Source: Hydrogenophaga intermedia
GTDB lineage: Bacteria > Pseudomonadota > Gammaproteobacteria > Burkholderiales > Burkholderiaceae_C
DNA: 17,317 nt
Assembly (NCBI GenBank): GCA_945869245.1
Contig: CAMBOY010000030.1
Span: 1 to 17,317 of the forward strand
Reading direction: 5' to 3'
Shown in pieces: positions 8,360-15,107 of the stretch. Each line of letters opens with the position of its first letter. Position 1 is the first letter of the stretch. Below the pieces are notes generated by a model. That model was not told the origin of the DNA. It was given only the letters and a program-made list of their open reading frames with translations, and made no database searches. The position numbers and the translations under genes were made by a program.

Positions 8360-8380
8360 ACTTGGCAGTGCCACTTGGCA
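8360..8380. promoter_or_regulatory. Direct repeat ACTTGGCA x2, candidate MocR operator
   Basis: ACTTGGCA occurs at 8360-8367 and again, perfectly, at 8373-8380, separated by GTGCC (13-bp period). The overlap also makes an inverted repeat TGGCA-G-TGCCA at 8363-8373. It lies in the divergent gap between puuD and the MocR gene. MocR-family regulators such as GabR and PdxR are known to use direct-repeat operators. A weak TTGGAC/CATAAC promoter pair with 17-bp spacing (8356-8384) would place the repeat between -35 and -10 of the regulator gene. Confidence 0.45.
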
Positions 8381-8383
8381 TAA

Positions 8384-8455
8384 CCCCCCCTGCGCCGCTG
8401 GCGCGGCTTCCCCCCAAGGGGGACGCACCCAGTGGACCGGCTGAGCCGGATCCAC
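8384..8455. repeat. GC-rich intergenic hairpin repeat, copy C (inverted)
   Basis: The reverse complement aligns with copies A and B: GTGGA-CCGGC-loop-GCCGG-CCAC, then CCCCC-TT-GGGGG, then a GCGC/AGCGGCGC tail and a G run. Sequence identity is lower but the stem positions match, with paired changes in the loop and flanks. It lies between the candidate operator and the MocR start, so it would be in the 5' leader of that mRNA. Confidence 0.75.
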
Positions 8456-8516
8456 GGGTGCCTTGGCTCTGGGACACGCGCGCCGGAAAAGCATTTGTTT
8501 GTTGTTGGAGAGCAGG

Positions 8517-10064
8517 ATGTTGTCGGAATTTCTGATCGCCGAGATGCACCGGCTAGAGCGCGACGCTTCGTTGCCGCTGCACCGGCAGTTGTACGAAGCG
8601 CTGCGGCGGGCCTTGCTCGATGGCAAGCTCGGTGCTGGGGAGCGGCTGCCGTCCACCCGCGATCTGGCGCACGACCTGGGGGTGTCGCGCAACACCGTGG
8701 TGGCCGCCATCAGCCAGCTCACGGTCGAAGGCTATCTGGCCAGCCGGGTGGGCAGCGGCACCTATGTGAACGACGACGTGCCCCAGCGCACGCCACGCGC
8801 CCGGCGCCCCAGCGGCGCGACCACCGTCACCCTGCCGGCCGTGCCGCGCCTGTCGCGGCGCGGGCACGACCTGGTGGAACGCTTTTGCGCCAGCGCGCTG
8901 GAGGTGCAGCCCTTCACCCCCGGTGTGGCCGATTTCAGCGCCTTTCCGGTGGCCCTGTGGCAGCGCCTGCAAAACAAGCACTGGCGCATGACCTACCCCG
9001 ACCTGCTCGACTACAACGCCGCGGGCGGCTACGGCCCGCTGCGCCGCGCAGTGGCCGACTACCTGCGCGTGTTTCGCAGCGTGCAGCTCGACGCCGACCA
9101 GGTCGTCATCACCACCGGCACCCAGCAGTCGCTCGAACTCTGCGCCCGCCTGCTAGCCGACCACGGCGACACCGTGTGGGTAGAAGACCCGGCCTACTGG
9201 GGCGCGGTCAAAGCCTTTATGGCCAACGGCCTGCAACTGCACCCGGTGCCGGTGGACGACGAAGGCATCGCCCCCAGCGCAGCCGACGAACGCCAGCCGC
9301 CGCGGCTGATCTACCTCACCCCCTCGCACCAGTACCCCACCGGCGCGGTCATGTCGCTGGCGCGGCGCCACCAATTGCTGGCCTGCGCCCGTGCCCACCA
9401 GGCCTGGGTGCTGGAAGACGACTACGACAGCGAATTCCGCTTCAGCGGCCCGCCGATCTCCAGCCTCGAAGGGCTGGACGTGGACGAGCGTGTGCTCTAC
9501 ATGGGCACCTTCTCCAAAGTGCTGTATCCCGGCATCAAGCTGGCCTATCTGGTGGTGCCCAAAGGCCTGGTCGCGGCCTTCAAGCAAGCGCATTACGACC
9601 ACAACCGCCCCGGGCAAATGCCGCAGCAAGCCGCGCTGGCCGAGTTCATTGAAATGGGGCATTTCAGCAGCGCGCTGCGCCGCTCGCGCCAAAGCTACGC
9701 CGAGCGCCGCGCCAGCCTGCTGGCCGCGCTGCAACCGCTGCTGCAAGCCGGTGTGGCCCAGCTCAGCGGGGCCGACCAGGGCCTGCATCTGTGCCTGCGC
9801 CTGCCCAGCGGCGTGGACGACCAAGCGCTGGCCCGCGCGGCGGGCGAACGCGGCATCACGGTGCGGCCGCTGTCGGCCTATTGCCTGGCGCGCGACGACC
9901 TGTCGGGCCTGGTGGTGGGTTATGGCTACGCCAACCCGAAAGACATTCCGCGCTGGGGCAAGGTGCTGGCAGACATGGTGCTGGAGCCCCCACGCTCCGC
10001 CGCTGCGCGGGTCGCTGCCCCCCAAGGGGGCCGCGTTTCAGGCTTGGGACGGCCCGGCGCCTGA
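8517..10064 (+). CDS. MocR-family regulator (GntR winged helix fused to class I aminotransferase domain)
   Basis: A 515-residue protein from the ATG at 8517, chosen because GGAG lies six bases before it; upstream in-frame TTG (8463) would overlap the repeat and lacks a site. Residues about 12-84 form a GntR winged helix (LPLHRQLYEALRRALLDG, GERLPSTRDLAHDLGVSRNTV, GYLASRVGSGTYV). Residues about 120-485 are a fold-type I aminotransferase domain with the VITTGTQQSLEL, TPSHQYPTG and EDDYDSEF segments and TFSKVLYPGIK with Lys334 as PLP lysine. MocR proteins such as GabR, PdxR and TauR sense PLP adducts or amines. Divergence from puuD suggests it controls putrescine/GABA genes (inference). The last roughly 25 residues, rich in Ala, Arg and Gly, come from repeat copy D and are not part of the fold. 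Confidence 0.9.
   Translation: MLSEFLIAEMHRLERDASLPLHRQLYEALRRALLDGKLGAGERLPSTRDLAHDLGVSRNTVVAAISQLTVEGYLASRVGSGTYVNDDVPQRTPRARRPSGATTVTLPAVPRLSRRGHDLVERFCASALEVQPFTPGVADFSAFPVALWQRLQNKHWRMTYPDLLDYNAAGGYGPLRRAVADYLRVFRSVQLDADQVVITTGTQQSLELCARLLADHGDTVWVEDPAYWGAVKAFMANGLQLHPVPVDDEGIAPSAADERQPPRLIYLTPSHQYPTGAVMSLARRHQLLACARAHQAWVLEDDYDSEFRFSGPPISSLEGLDVDERVLYMGTFSKVLYPGIKLAYLVVPKGLVAAFKQAHYDHNRPGQMPQQAALAEFIEMGHFSSALRRSRQSYAERRASLLAALQPLLQAGVAQLSGADQGLHLCLRLPSGVDDQALARAAGERGITVRPLSAYCLARDDLSGLVVGYGYANPKDIPRWGKVLADMVLEPPRSAAARVAAPQGGRVSGLGRPGA
9981..10060. repeat. GC-rich hairpin repeat, copy D, overlapping the MocR 3' end
   Basis: Same orientation as copy C: GAGCCCCCACGCT, CGCCGCTGCGCG, then CCCCCC-AA-GGGGG, then a CGGCCCGGCGCC block flanked by TTTCAGGC and GCCTGAAA, which form an inverted repeat. 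It overlaps the last codons of the MocR gene and supplies its stop region. Its first 37 bases recur at 10067. Confidence 0.75.
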
Positions 10065-10066
10065 AA

Positions 10067-10103
10067 CTGGAGCCCCCACGCTGCGCCGCTGCGCGGGCCG
10101 CTG
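10067..10103. repeat. GC-rich repeat, partial copy E
   Basis: A 37-base direct repeat of 9981-10017 with two mismatches by eye, starting CTGGAGCCCCCACGCT. It covers only the first half of the element and sits between the convergent MocR and puuB genes, 12 bases past the puuB stop on the minus strand. A tandem partial duplication of copy D is the simplest reading. Confidence 0.8.
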
Positions 10104-10114
10104 GGCGCCCGCGC

Positions 10115-11416
10115 TCACAACACGTCGCGCAAGCGGTGCCACAACATGCCCAGGGCCAGCGAGGGGGTGCGCAACAGCGCGCCGCCCGGAAAGCGCTGGT
10201 GCTTCAGCCGCGCAAACACATCAAACTGGCTGGCCTGGCCGGCAACGGCCTCGGCCACCAAGTCGCCGGCCAGGGTGGTCAGTGCCACCCCATGGCCACT
10301 GAAACCCTGCAGGTAGAACACGTTGTCGCCCAGGCGGCCAAAGTCGGGCGCGCGGTTCATGCTGATGTCCACAAACCCGCCCCAGACAAATTCGATCGGC
10401 ACCCCCGCCAGAGCGGGAAACACCTGCACCATGCGCCGCTGCATCAGCTCTTTCAAGCCCGGTGGCGTCACGGTGGTGTAGCTCACCCGCCCGCCAAACA
10501 GCAGCCGGTGGTCGGCGCTGAAGCGGAAATAGTCCAGCACAAAATTGTTGTCGCACACCGCCGCGCCGCTCGGTATCAAGCGCTGCACCACGGCCGGGTC
10601 CAGCGGCGGTGTGGCCACGATATAGGTGCCCACCGGCATGATGCGCGGCGCAATCTCGGGCGCCACCTGCGGGCCCCAGGCGCTCAAGGTGCAATTGCCC
10701 GCCAGCACCACAAAACGCGCGCTCACCTCACCGTGCTCGGTGCGCGCCAGCGCCGGGTCGCCGCGCTGCAGCTGCGTCACCGGCGACTGTTCAAACACCC
10801 GCACACCGGCCTGTTCGGCCGCGCGCTGCAAGCCCAGCGCGTACTTCAGCGGGTGCAGGTGCCCCGACACCTGTTCGTAGGCCGCCGCCGCGTACCGCGG
10901 GCTGTCGATGTGTTGGCGCACCGCATCGCCCTCGGCCCACACCAGGTCGATGCCACGTTGGCGCAAATCATCGGCGTCGTCGCGCAACTGCCGCGCCTTG
11001 CGCGCGCTGTCGGCCACGTACAAGTAGCCCGACTTCCAATCGGCGTCGATGCCGTGCTGCGCCATGCGCTGCTGCACCCGCTGCACCGCTTGCACCGACA
11101 GGGCCCAGGCCCGGTCGGCGTCCGCCTGCCCCAGCTGCTCTTCAAACGGCCCCTGGCCGCTGGCGTAGCCCACAATCGCTTGCCCACCGTTGCGCCCGCT
11201 GGCGCCACTGCCCACGCGGTCGGCTTCCAGCAGCACCACCGACAGGCCACGCTCGGCCAGCGCCAGCGCGCTGCTCAAACCCGCAAAGCCCCCGCCCACC
11301 ACCAGCACATCGGCCTGCAAGCGCTCGCGCAGCGCGGGTGCCGCCGGCGGGCGCAACACGCTGGCCTCGTAATAGCTGCGCTGGTTGAGTTGGGTGTCCG
11401 ATTGCAGCAGCGACAT
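10115..11416 (-). CDS. puuB: Gamma-glutamylputrescine oxidase, PuuB-like FAD-dependent oxidoreductase
   Basis: A 433-residue DAO/GlcD-type flavoprotein. The FAD-binding motif VLVVGGGFAGLSSA (GGGFAG at 41-46) is followed by LLEADRVGSGASGRNGGQ, a typical isoalloxazine-contact segment, and the C-terminal YLQGFSGHGVALTTLAGDLVAEA closes the FAD site. PuuB oxidises gamma-glutamylputrescine to the aldehyde with release of ammonia and hydrogen peroxide. I start at the ATG at 11416 because GAGGTG lies five to six bases before it and the agmatinase stop is only 2 bp away (TGActATG), giving a coupled two-gene unit; an in-frame start at 11449 lies inside the agmatinase gene. Related amine or glycine oxidases share the fold; context favours PuuB. 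Confidence 0.88.
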   Translation of the reverse strand: MSLLQSDTQLNQRSYYEASVLRPPAAPALRERLQADVLVVGGGFAGLSSALALAERGLSVVLLEADRVGSGASGRNGGQAIVGYASGQGPFEEQLGQADADRAWALSVQAVQRVQQRMAQHGIDADWKSGYLYVADSARKARQLRDDADDLRQRGIDLVWAEGDAVRQHIDSPRYAAAAYEQVSGHLHPLKYALGLQRAAEQAGVRVFEQSPVTQLQRGDPALARTEHGEVSARFVVLAGNCTLSAWGPQVAPEIAPRIMPVGTYIVATPPLDPAVVQRLIPSGAAVCDNNFVLDYFRFSADHRLLFGGRVSYTTVTPPGLKELMQRRMVQVFPALAGVPIEFVWGGFVDISMNRAPDFGRLGDNVFYLQGFSGHGVALTTLAGDLVAEAVAGQASQFDVFARLKHQRFPGGALLRTPSLALGMLWHRLRDVL

Positions 11417-11418
11417 AG

Positions 11419-12330
11419 TCACCTCGCGCGGGCACACAGATAGGACCACACCGCATGGGCGGCGGCGTTGCTGGTCAGCTCGGCGTGGTCATAAGCCGGG
11501 GCCACTTCCACACAGTCCATACCCACCCAGTTCAGGTCGGCCAGCTCTTCCAGCAGGGTCAGCAATTGCGAGCTGCTCAAGCCACCCGGCTCGGGTGTGC
11601 CGGTGCCGGGCGCAAACGCCGGGTCCAGGCAGTCGATGTCCAGCGTCAGGTACACCGGCATGCCGCCCAGCCGCGAGCGAATCGCCTGCACCACCGGTGC
11701 CAGGCCCGCACCGTCCAGACCACGCAAGGCACGGGCGGTGAAGATCTGCCCGCCTTGGTCGGCCACGTAGTCGCGCGCCTCGCGCACGCCACCCGAGCGA
11801 ATGCCCAGCTGCACCGTGTGCGCCGGACTCACCAGGCCCTCTTGTATCGCCTCGTAGGTCCATGTGCCATGGCCCGAGGGCTCGCCAAAGTGGTCGGTCC
11901 AGGTGTCGCAATGCGCGTCAAAGTGCACCAGCGCCAGCGGCTGGCCATGGTGCCGGCGCGCCGCGCGCAGCAGCGCCAGCGTGACCGAATGGTCGCCACC
12001 CAAAAACACACAGTGGTGGCGCTGCATCAGCGCCAGCGCCTGGCGCTCAATGTGCTCGCGCACCTCGGCCAGCGGCGAGGCGTTGGGCAGCCGCATGTCC
12101 AAGGCGTCGCCCAGCTGGCCCAGTGGTGTGGTGTTGAAGTGCGGGTGGGTGCCGTCGCACAACATCAGGCTGGCGGCGCGAATGGCCGACGGCCCAAAAC
12201 GCGCACCGGGGCGATTGGTCACCGCACCGTCATAGGGCACACCCACCACCGCCAAGCGCTGGTCGGACAGCGGCGGGCAAGCCAAAAAGGTGGTGCCGTG
12301 GTTGGCGTAGGCAAATTCTCCGAGGGCCAT
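11419..12330 (-). CDS. speB: Agmatinase / ureohydrolase (SpeB-like)
   Basis: A 303-residue arginase-superfamily enzyme. The binuclear manganese ligands are all visible: GGDHSV (His114), HFDAHCD (Asp138, His140, Asp142) and DIDCLDP (Asp231, Asp233); PGTGTPEPGGL (241-251) and EVAPAYDH follow as in agmatinases. Agmatinase splits agmatine to putrescine and urea, feeding the Puu enzymes around it. The frame stays open far upstream into copA, but homology begins just before LAVVGVPYDGA. I chose ATG 12330; ATG 12369 would add 13 residues. Neither has a good Shine-Dalgarno sequence. Guanidinobutyrase and related ureohydrolases share these motifs; agmatine is inferred from the pathway. It is coupled to puuB downstream. 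Confidence 0.87.
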   Translation of the reverse strand: MALGEFAYANHGTTFLACPPLSDQRLAVVGVPYDGAVTNRPGARFGPSAIRAASLMLCDGTHPHFNTTPLGQLGDALDMRLPNASPLAEVREHIERQALALMQRHHCVFLGGDHSVTLALLRAARRHHGQPLALVHFDAHCDTWTDHFGEPSGHGTWTYEAIQEGLVSPAHTVQLGIRSGGVREARDYVADQGGQIFTARALRGLDGAGLAPVVQAIRSRLGGMPVYLTLDIDCLDPAFAPGTGTPEPGGLSSSQLLTLLEELADLNWVGMDCVEVAPAYDHAELTSNAAAHAVWSYLCARAR

Positions 12331-12419
12331 GGTGTGTGCGGATGTGGGAGTGGAATTGGCCGCCACCATAGCGCTTTTTTCGCTGCTGCACAGTGCCAAT
12401 TGCGCAGCGCGCCAGGGCC

Positions 12420-14684
12420 TCACTGCTTGCGCAAGTGTTCGGGCCGCCAGCGCATCAGCCACAAGGCATTGCCCAACACACTGACCGAACTCAGCGCCAT
12501 GGCCGCGCCCGCCACCACCGGGTTCAGGTAGCCCAACGCCGCCAGCGGAATGCCCGCCACGTTGTAGGCAAAGGCCCAAAACAGGTTTTGCCGAATCTTG
12601 CCCACGGTGCGCCGCGCAACGTCCAGCGCCGCGCCCACCAACCGCACATCGCCGCGCATCAGGGTGATGCCAGCGGCCTGCATCGCCACATCGGCCCCAC
12701 CGTGGGTGCCGGTGTTGGCCATGGCCAAACCCACATCGGCCGCCGCCAGCGCTGGTGCGTCGTTGATGCCGTCGCCCACCATGGCCACCGCGCCATGGGC
12801 GCGCAGGGCCTGCACCGCCGCCACCTTGTCGGCCGGCATCACATTGGCCAGCACCTCGGTATCGGGGTTCAGGCCCAGGTGCGCCGCCATGGCGCGCGCA
12901 GCGGCCACGTTGTCGCCCGACACCATGCGCAGCGCCAGGCCTTGATCGCGCAGGGCTTGCAGGGCTTGGGCGCTCTCGGGCTTGGCCTCGTCGCCAAAGG
13001 CCATGGCCGCCAGCGGCTGTGGCGCGGCTCCTTCGCGGCACAACGCCAGCACCGACACCGTGGCCTCGGCCGGCACCCCGTGCACCAGCTCGGCCAGCGC
13101 TTGCGGGTCCACCCCCAGCTGCGCCATCCAGCGCGCACTACCCAGCACCAGGGCCTGACCCTGCACCGTGCCTTGCACCCCCAGGCCTGGCACCGCCTGC
13201 ACGTCGCTGGCCTCCAGTGCGGCTGCGCCAGCCGGCACCGCCTGCAACACCGCCAGCGCCAGCGGGTGCGTGCTTTGCGCCTGCAGCGCCGCGGCTGTCA
13301 GCACAGCCTGCAGGGGGTCCACCCCCGCCGCCGGCTGCACCGCCAGCACCCGGGGTTCACCCCGCGTGAGCGTGCCGGTTTTGTCAAAAGCCACCACCCG
13401 CACCTTGGCCGCGCCTTCCAGCGCCTGTGGGTCGCGAATCAAGATGCCGTGTTTGGCCGCCACCCCCGTGCCCACCATGATGGCCGCTGGCGTGGCCAAG
13501 CCCAGCGCACAGGGGCAGGCAATCACCAGCACAGCCACCGCGTGCAACACCGCGTCTTCCAGCGGCGCACCCACCCACCAAAACCACGCCACAAAGGTCA
13601 GTACGGCGATCAGCACCACCGTGGGCACAAACACCGCCGCCACCTTGTCCACCAATTGCTGCAGCGGCGGCTTGCTGGCCTGGGCGTTTTCGACCAGCGC
13701 AATGATGTGGGCCAGCACACTGCGCGCCCCTGTGGCGCGCACCAACAATTGCAGCGTGCCCTCGCCGTTGATTGAGCCACCGGTCACCGTGTCGCCTTCG
13801 CCCTTGGGCACCGGCAGCGGTTCACCGGTCAGCATCGACTCGTTCACTTGCGACGCGCCCACCACCACCTCGCCATCGGCCGGTATGCGCTGGCCGGGCA
13901 GCACCCGCACCACATCGCCGGGCAGCAGCTCGTCCACCGGCACCTCGCGGCCTTCGGTGTGGCGCACGCCATCGGGCATCAGCCAAGCGGTGTCGGGCCG
14001 CAGCGCGTGCAGCGCCGCAATGGCGTCGGTGGTTTTGCGCTTGGCGCGCGACTCCAACCACTTGCCCAGCAGCACCAGGGTGATCACCACCGCCGAGCCT
14101 TCGTAATACAGGTGCACCATCTCGCCGGGCTCGGCGCGCCACCACAACCAGGTGGACAAAGCCCAGCCCGCCGTGGTGCCCAGGGCCACCAGCAGTTCCA
14201 TATTGCCGGTGCCAGCTTTGAGCGCGTGCCAACCGGCTTTGTAAAAACGCGCACCCAGCACAAACTGCACCGGCGTGGCCAGCACAAACTGCGCCCAAGC
14301 CGGCAGCATCCAGTGTTTGCCAAACAAGTCACCCACCATGGGCAATGCCAGCGGCAGCGACAACATCAGCCCCAGCAACACCGGCCAGGCATCGTGCGGC
14401 ACACCCCACCGCGTCGGCTGCACCTGGCCCATGGCTTGGTCGCGGGCCAGCGGTTCATAGCCCGCGTCGCGCACCGCACGTTTGATGCGCGCCAACACAT
14501 CGGCCTCGGCGTCGGGCTGCAGCTGCACCCGTGCGCTCTCGGTCGCCAGATTCACCGTGGCGTCCAACACCCCGGGCTGTTTGCGCAACACACGCTCCAC
14601 CCGCGTCACACACGACGCGCAGGTCATGCCCCCAATGCCCAAATCCAGCACCGTCTCAGGCGCCTTGCTCACTGTATTGCTCAT
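12420..14684 (-). CDS. copA: Cu(I)-translocating P1B-type ATPase CopA
   Basis: A 754-residue copper efflux ATPase. One N-terminal HMA domain carries GMTCASC (Cys22, Cys25). Membrane segments bracket the A-domain TGE (286-288), the CPC ion site (390-392) and the P-domain DKTGT (Asp434); the N-domain has STHPLA (His473) and the hinge has GDGINDAP (638-645). Copper-site residues YN (707-708) and M--SS (729-733) in the last segments match the Cu(I) subclass. It exports Cu(I) from the cytoplasm. The start ATG at 14684 lacks a Shine-Dalgarno sequence and lies about seven bases after a -10-like TATGCT, so the mRNA may be leaderless. It is divergent from copZ. It ends 50-90 bp before the agmatinase, with no clear terminator between them. 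Confidence 0.95.
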   Translation of the reverse strand: MSNTVSKAPETVLDLGIGGMTCASCVTRVERVLRKQPGVLDATVNLATESARVQLQPDAEADVLARIKRAVRDAGYEPLARDQAMGQVQPTRWGVPHDAWPVLLGLMLSLPLALPMVGDLFGKHWMLPAWAQFVLATPVQFVLGARFYKAGWHALKAGTGNMELLVALGTTAGWALSTWLWWRAEPGEMVHLYYEGSAVVITLVLLGKWLESRAKRKTTDAIAALHALRPDTAWLMPDGVRHTEGREVPVDELLPGDVVRVLPGQRIPADGEVVVGASQVNESMLTGEPLPVPKGEGDTVTGGSINGEGTLQLLVRATGARSVLAHIIALVENAQASKPPLQQLVDKVAAVFVPTVVLIAVLTFVAWFWWVGAPLEDAVLHAVAVLVIACPCALGLATPAAIMVGTGVAAKHGILIRDPQALEGAAKVRVVAFDKTGTLTRGEPRVLAVQPAAGVDPLQAVLTAAALQAQSTHPLALAVLQAVPAGAAALEASDVQAVPGLGVQGTVQGQALVLGSARWMAQLGVDPQALAELVHGVPAEATVSVLALCREGAAPQPLAAMAFGDEAKPESAQALQALRDQGLALRMVSGDNVAAARAMAAHLGLNPDTEVLANVMPADKVAAVQALRAHGAVAMVGDGINDAPALAAADVGLAMANTGTHGGADVAMQAAGITLMRGDVRLVGAALDVARRTVGKIRQNLFWAFAYNVAGIPLAALGYLNPVVAGAAMALSSVSVLGNALWLMRWRPEHLRKQ

Positions 14685-14690
14685 GCCACC

Positions 14691-14721
14691 AGCATAGACC
14701 TTGACCTTGATGCAAGGTCAA
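14691..14721 (-). promoter_or_regulatory. MerR/CueR-type promoter for copA
   Basis: On the minus strand, TTGACC (14721-14716), exactly 19 bases, then TATGCT (14696-14691, four of six matches to TATAAT). The overlong 19-bp spacer is the hallmark of MerR-family activated promoters. Inside it is a dyad ACCTTG-N9-CAAGGT (14698-14718) with the CueR geometry ACC-N15-GGT. Confidence 0.75.
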
Positions 14722-14724
14722 GCT
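14698..14724. promoter_or_regulatory. Two interleaved CueR-like operators between copA and copZ
   Basis: Going rightward the stretch is ACCTTG, ACCTTG, ATG, CAAGGT, CAAGCT: a symmetric arrangement with one mismatch. The copA dyad uses 14698-14718 (perfect six-base arms), the copZ dyad uses 14704-14724 (one arm mismatch), and their centres are 6 bp apart. A perfect 10-3-10 inverted repeat lies at 14700-14722. No regulator gene is in the window. Confidence 0.75.
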
Positions 14725-14731
14725 TCACAAT
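14701..14731 (+). promoter_or_regulatory. MerR/CueR-type promoter for copZ
   Basis: TTGACC (14701-14706), 19 bases, then CACAAT (14726-14731, four of six matches). Its CueR-type dyad is ACCTTGA-N7-TCAAGCT at 14704-14724. The predicted transcript starts near 14738 and leaves a leader of about 30 bases before the copZ ATG. Confidence 0.75.
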
Positions 14732-14767
14732 CAAGACCATCCCATCAAACCACCTTTTGGAGCGCAT

Positions 14768-14962
14768 ATGGAACACATCTTCAACGTCAAAGGCATGAGC
14801 TGCGGCCACTGCGAACAAGCCGTCACCCAGGCCATCCGCTCAATCGACCCCCAAGCCCAAGTGCAGATCGACCGCCAGCAAGACCGCGTGCAAGTGCAGT
14901 CCACCCACAACCGCGAAGCGCTGGCCCACGCCATTGCCGACGAAGGCTACGCCGTGGCCTGA
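14768..14962 (+). CDS. copZ: Copper chaperone CopZ (heavy-metal-associated domain protein)
   Basis: A 64-residue stand-alone HMA domain with the metal site GMSCGHC (Cys12 and Cys15 near the N-terminus), VTQAIRSID after it and the C-terminal GYAV strand end typical of the ferredoxin-like HMA fold. It would bind Cu(I) in the cytoplasm and pass it to CopA. The ATG at 14768 has GGAG five bases upstream. It is divergent from copA and shares its control region, so both should rise together when copper is high. A mercury-binding role is unlikely given the CopA partner, but the metal is inferred. Confidence 0.92.
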   Translation: MEHIFNVKGMSCGHCEQAVTQAIRSIDPQAQVQIDRQQDRVQVQSTHNREALAHAIADEGYAVA

Positions 14963-15058
14963 ACAACGCGCACACAACTTTACACAGCAGCGGCACAGCA
15001 CCCACAGACGCGACACACAAGGCGCCGACACTGAACCCATGCGATTGACCACCCGCCT

Positions 15059-15076
15059 TCAAGGTCAAGGTCAAGC
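15059..15076. promoter_or_regulatory. Tandem TCAAGG half-sites upstream of the Spy-like gene
   Basis: TCAAGG, TCAAGG and TCAAGC follow each other without gaps. On the minus strand this contains GACCTTGACCTTGA, the same 14-base word found on the plus strand at 14697-14710 in the copA/copZ operator. No matching opposite arm at CueR spacing and no clear -35/-10 pair is seen here, so it may be a partial or decayed regulator site. Confidence 0.4.
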
Positions 15077-15107
15077 GCATGTTTTATCCACCGTTCAGGA
15101 GAGCCTT

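Noticed and set aside
12360..12419. Possible terminator between copA and the agmatinase
   Set aside because: A CGCTGC/GCAGCG stem exists, but on the minus strand it is followed by A, not T, and on the plus strand the T run precedes the stem.
12331..13041. Upstream extension of the agmatinase frame to 540 residues
   Set aside because: The extension overlaps the copA 3' part in another frame and is low-complexity; agmatinase homology begins only near ATG 12330.
15084..15092. TTATCCACC, one mismatch from a DnaA box
   Set aside because: Isolated, with no neighbouring boxes; expected by chance.
14934..15107. Upstream extension of the Spy-like frame
   Set aside because: It overlaps copZ and has no ribosome site; the ATG at 15108 has AGGAG and begins a clear signal peptide.
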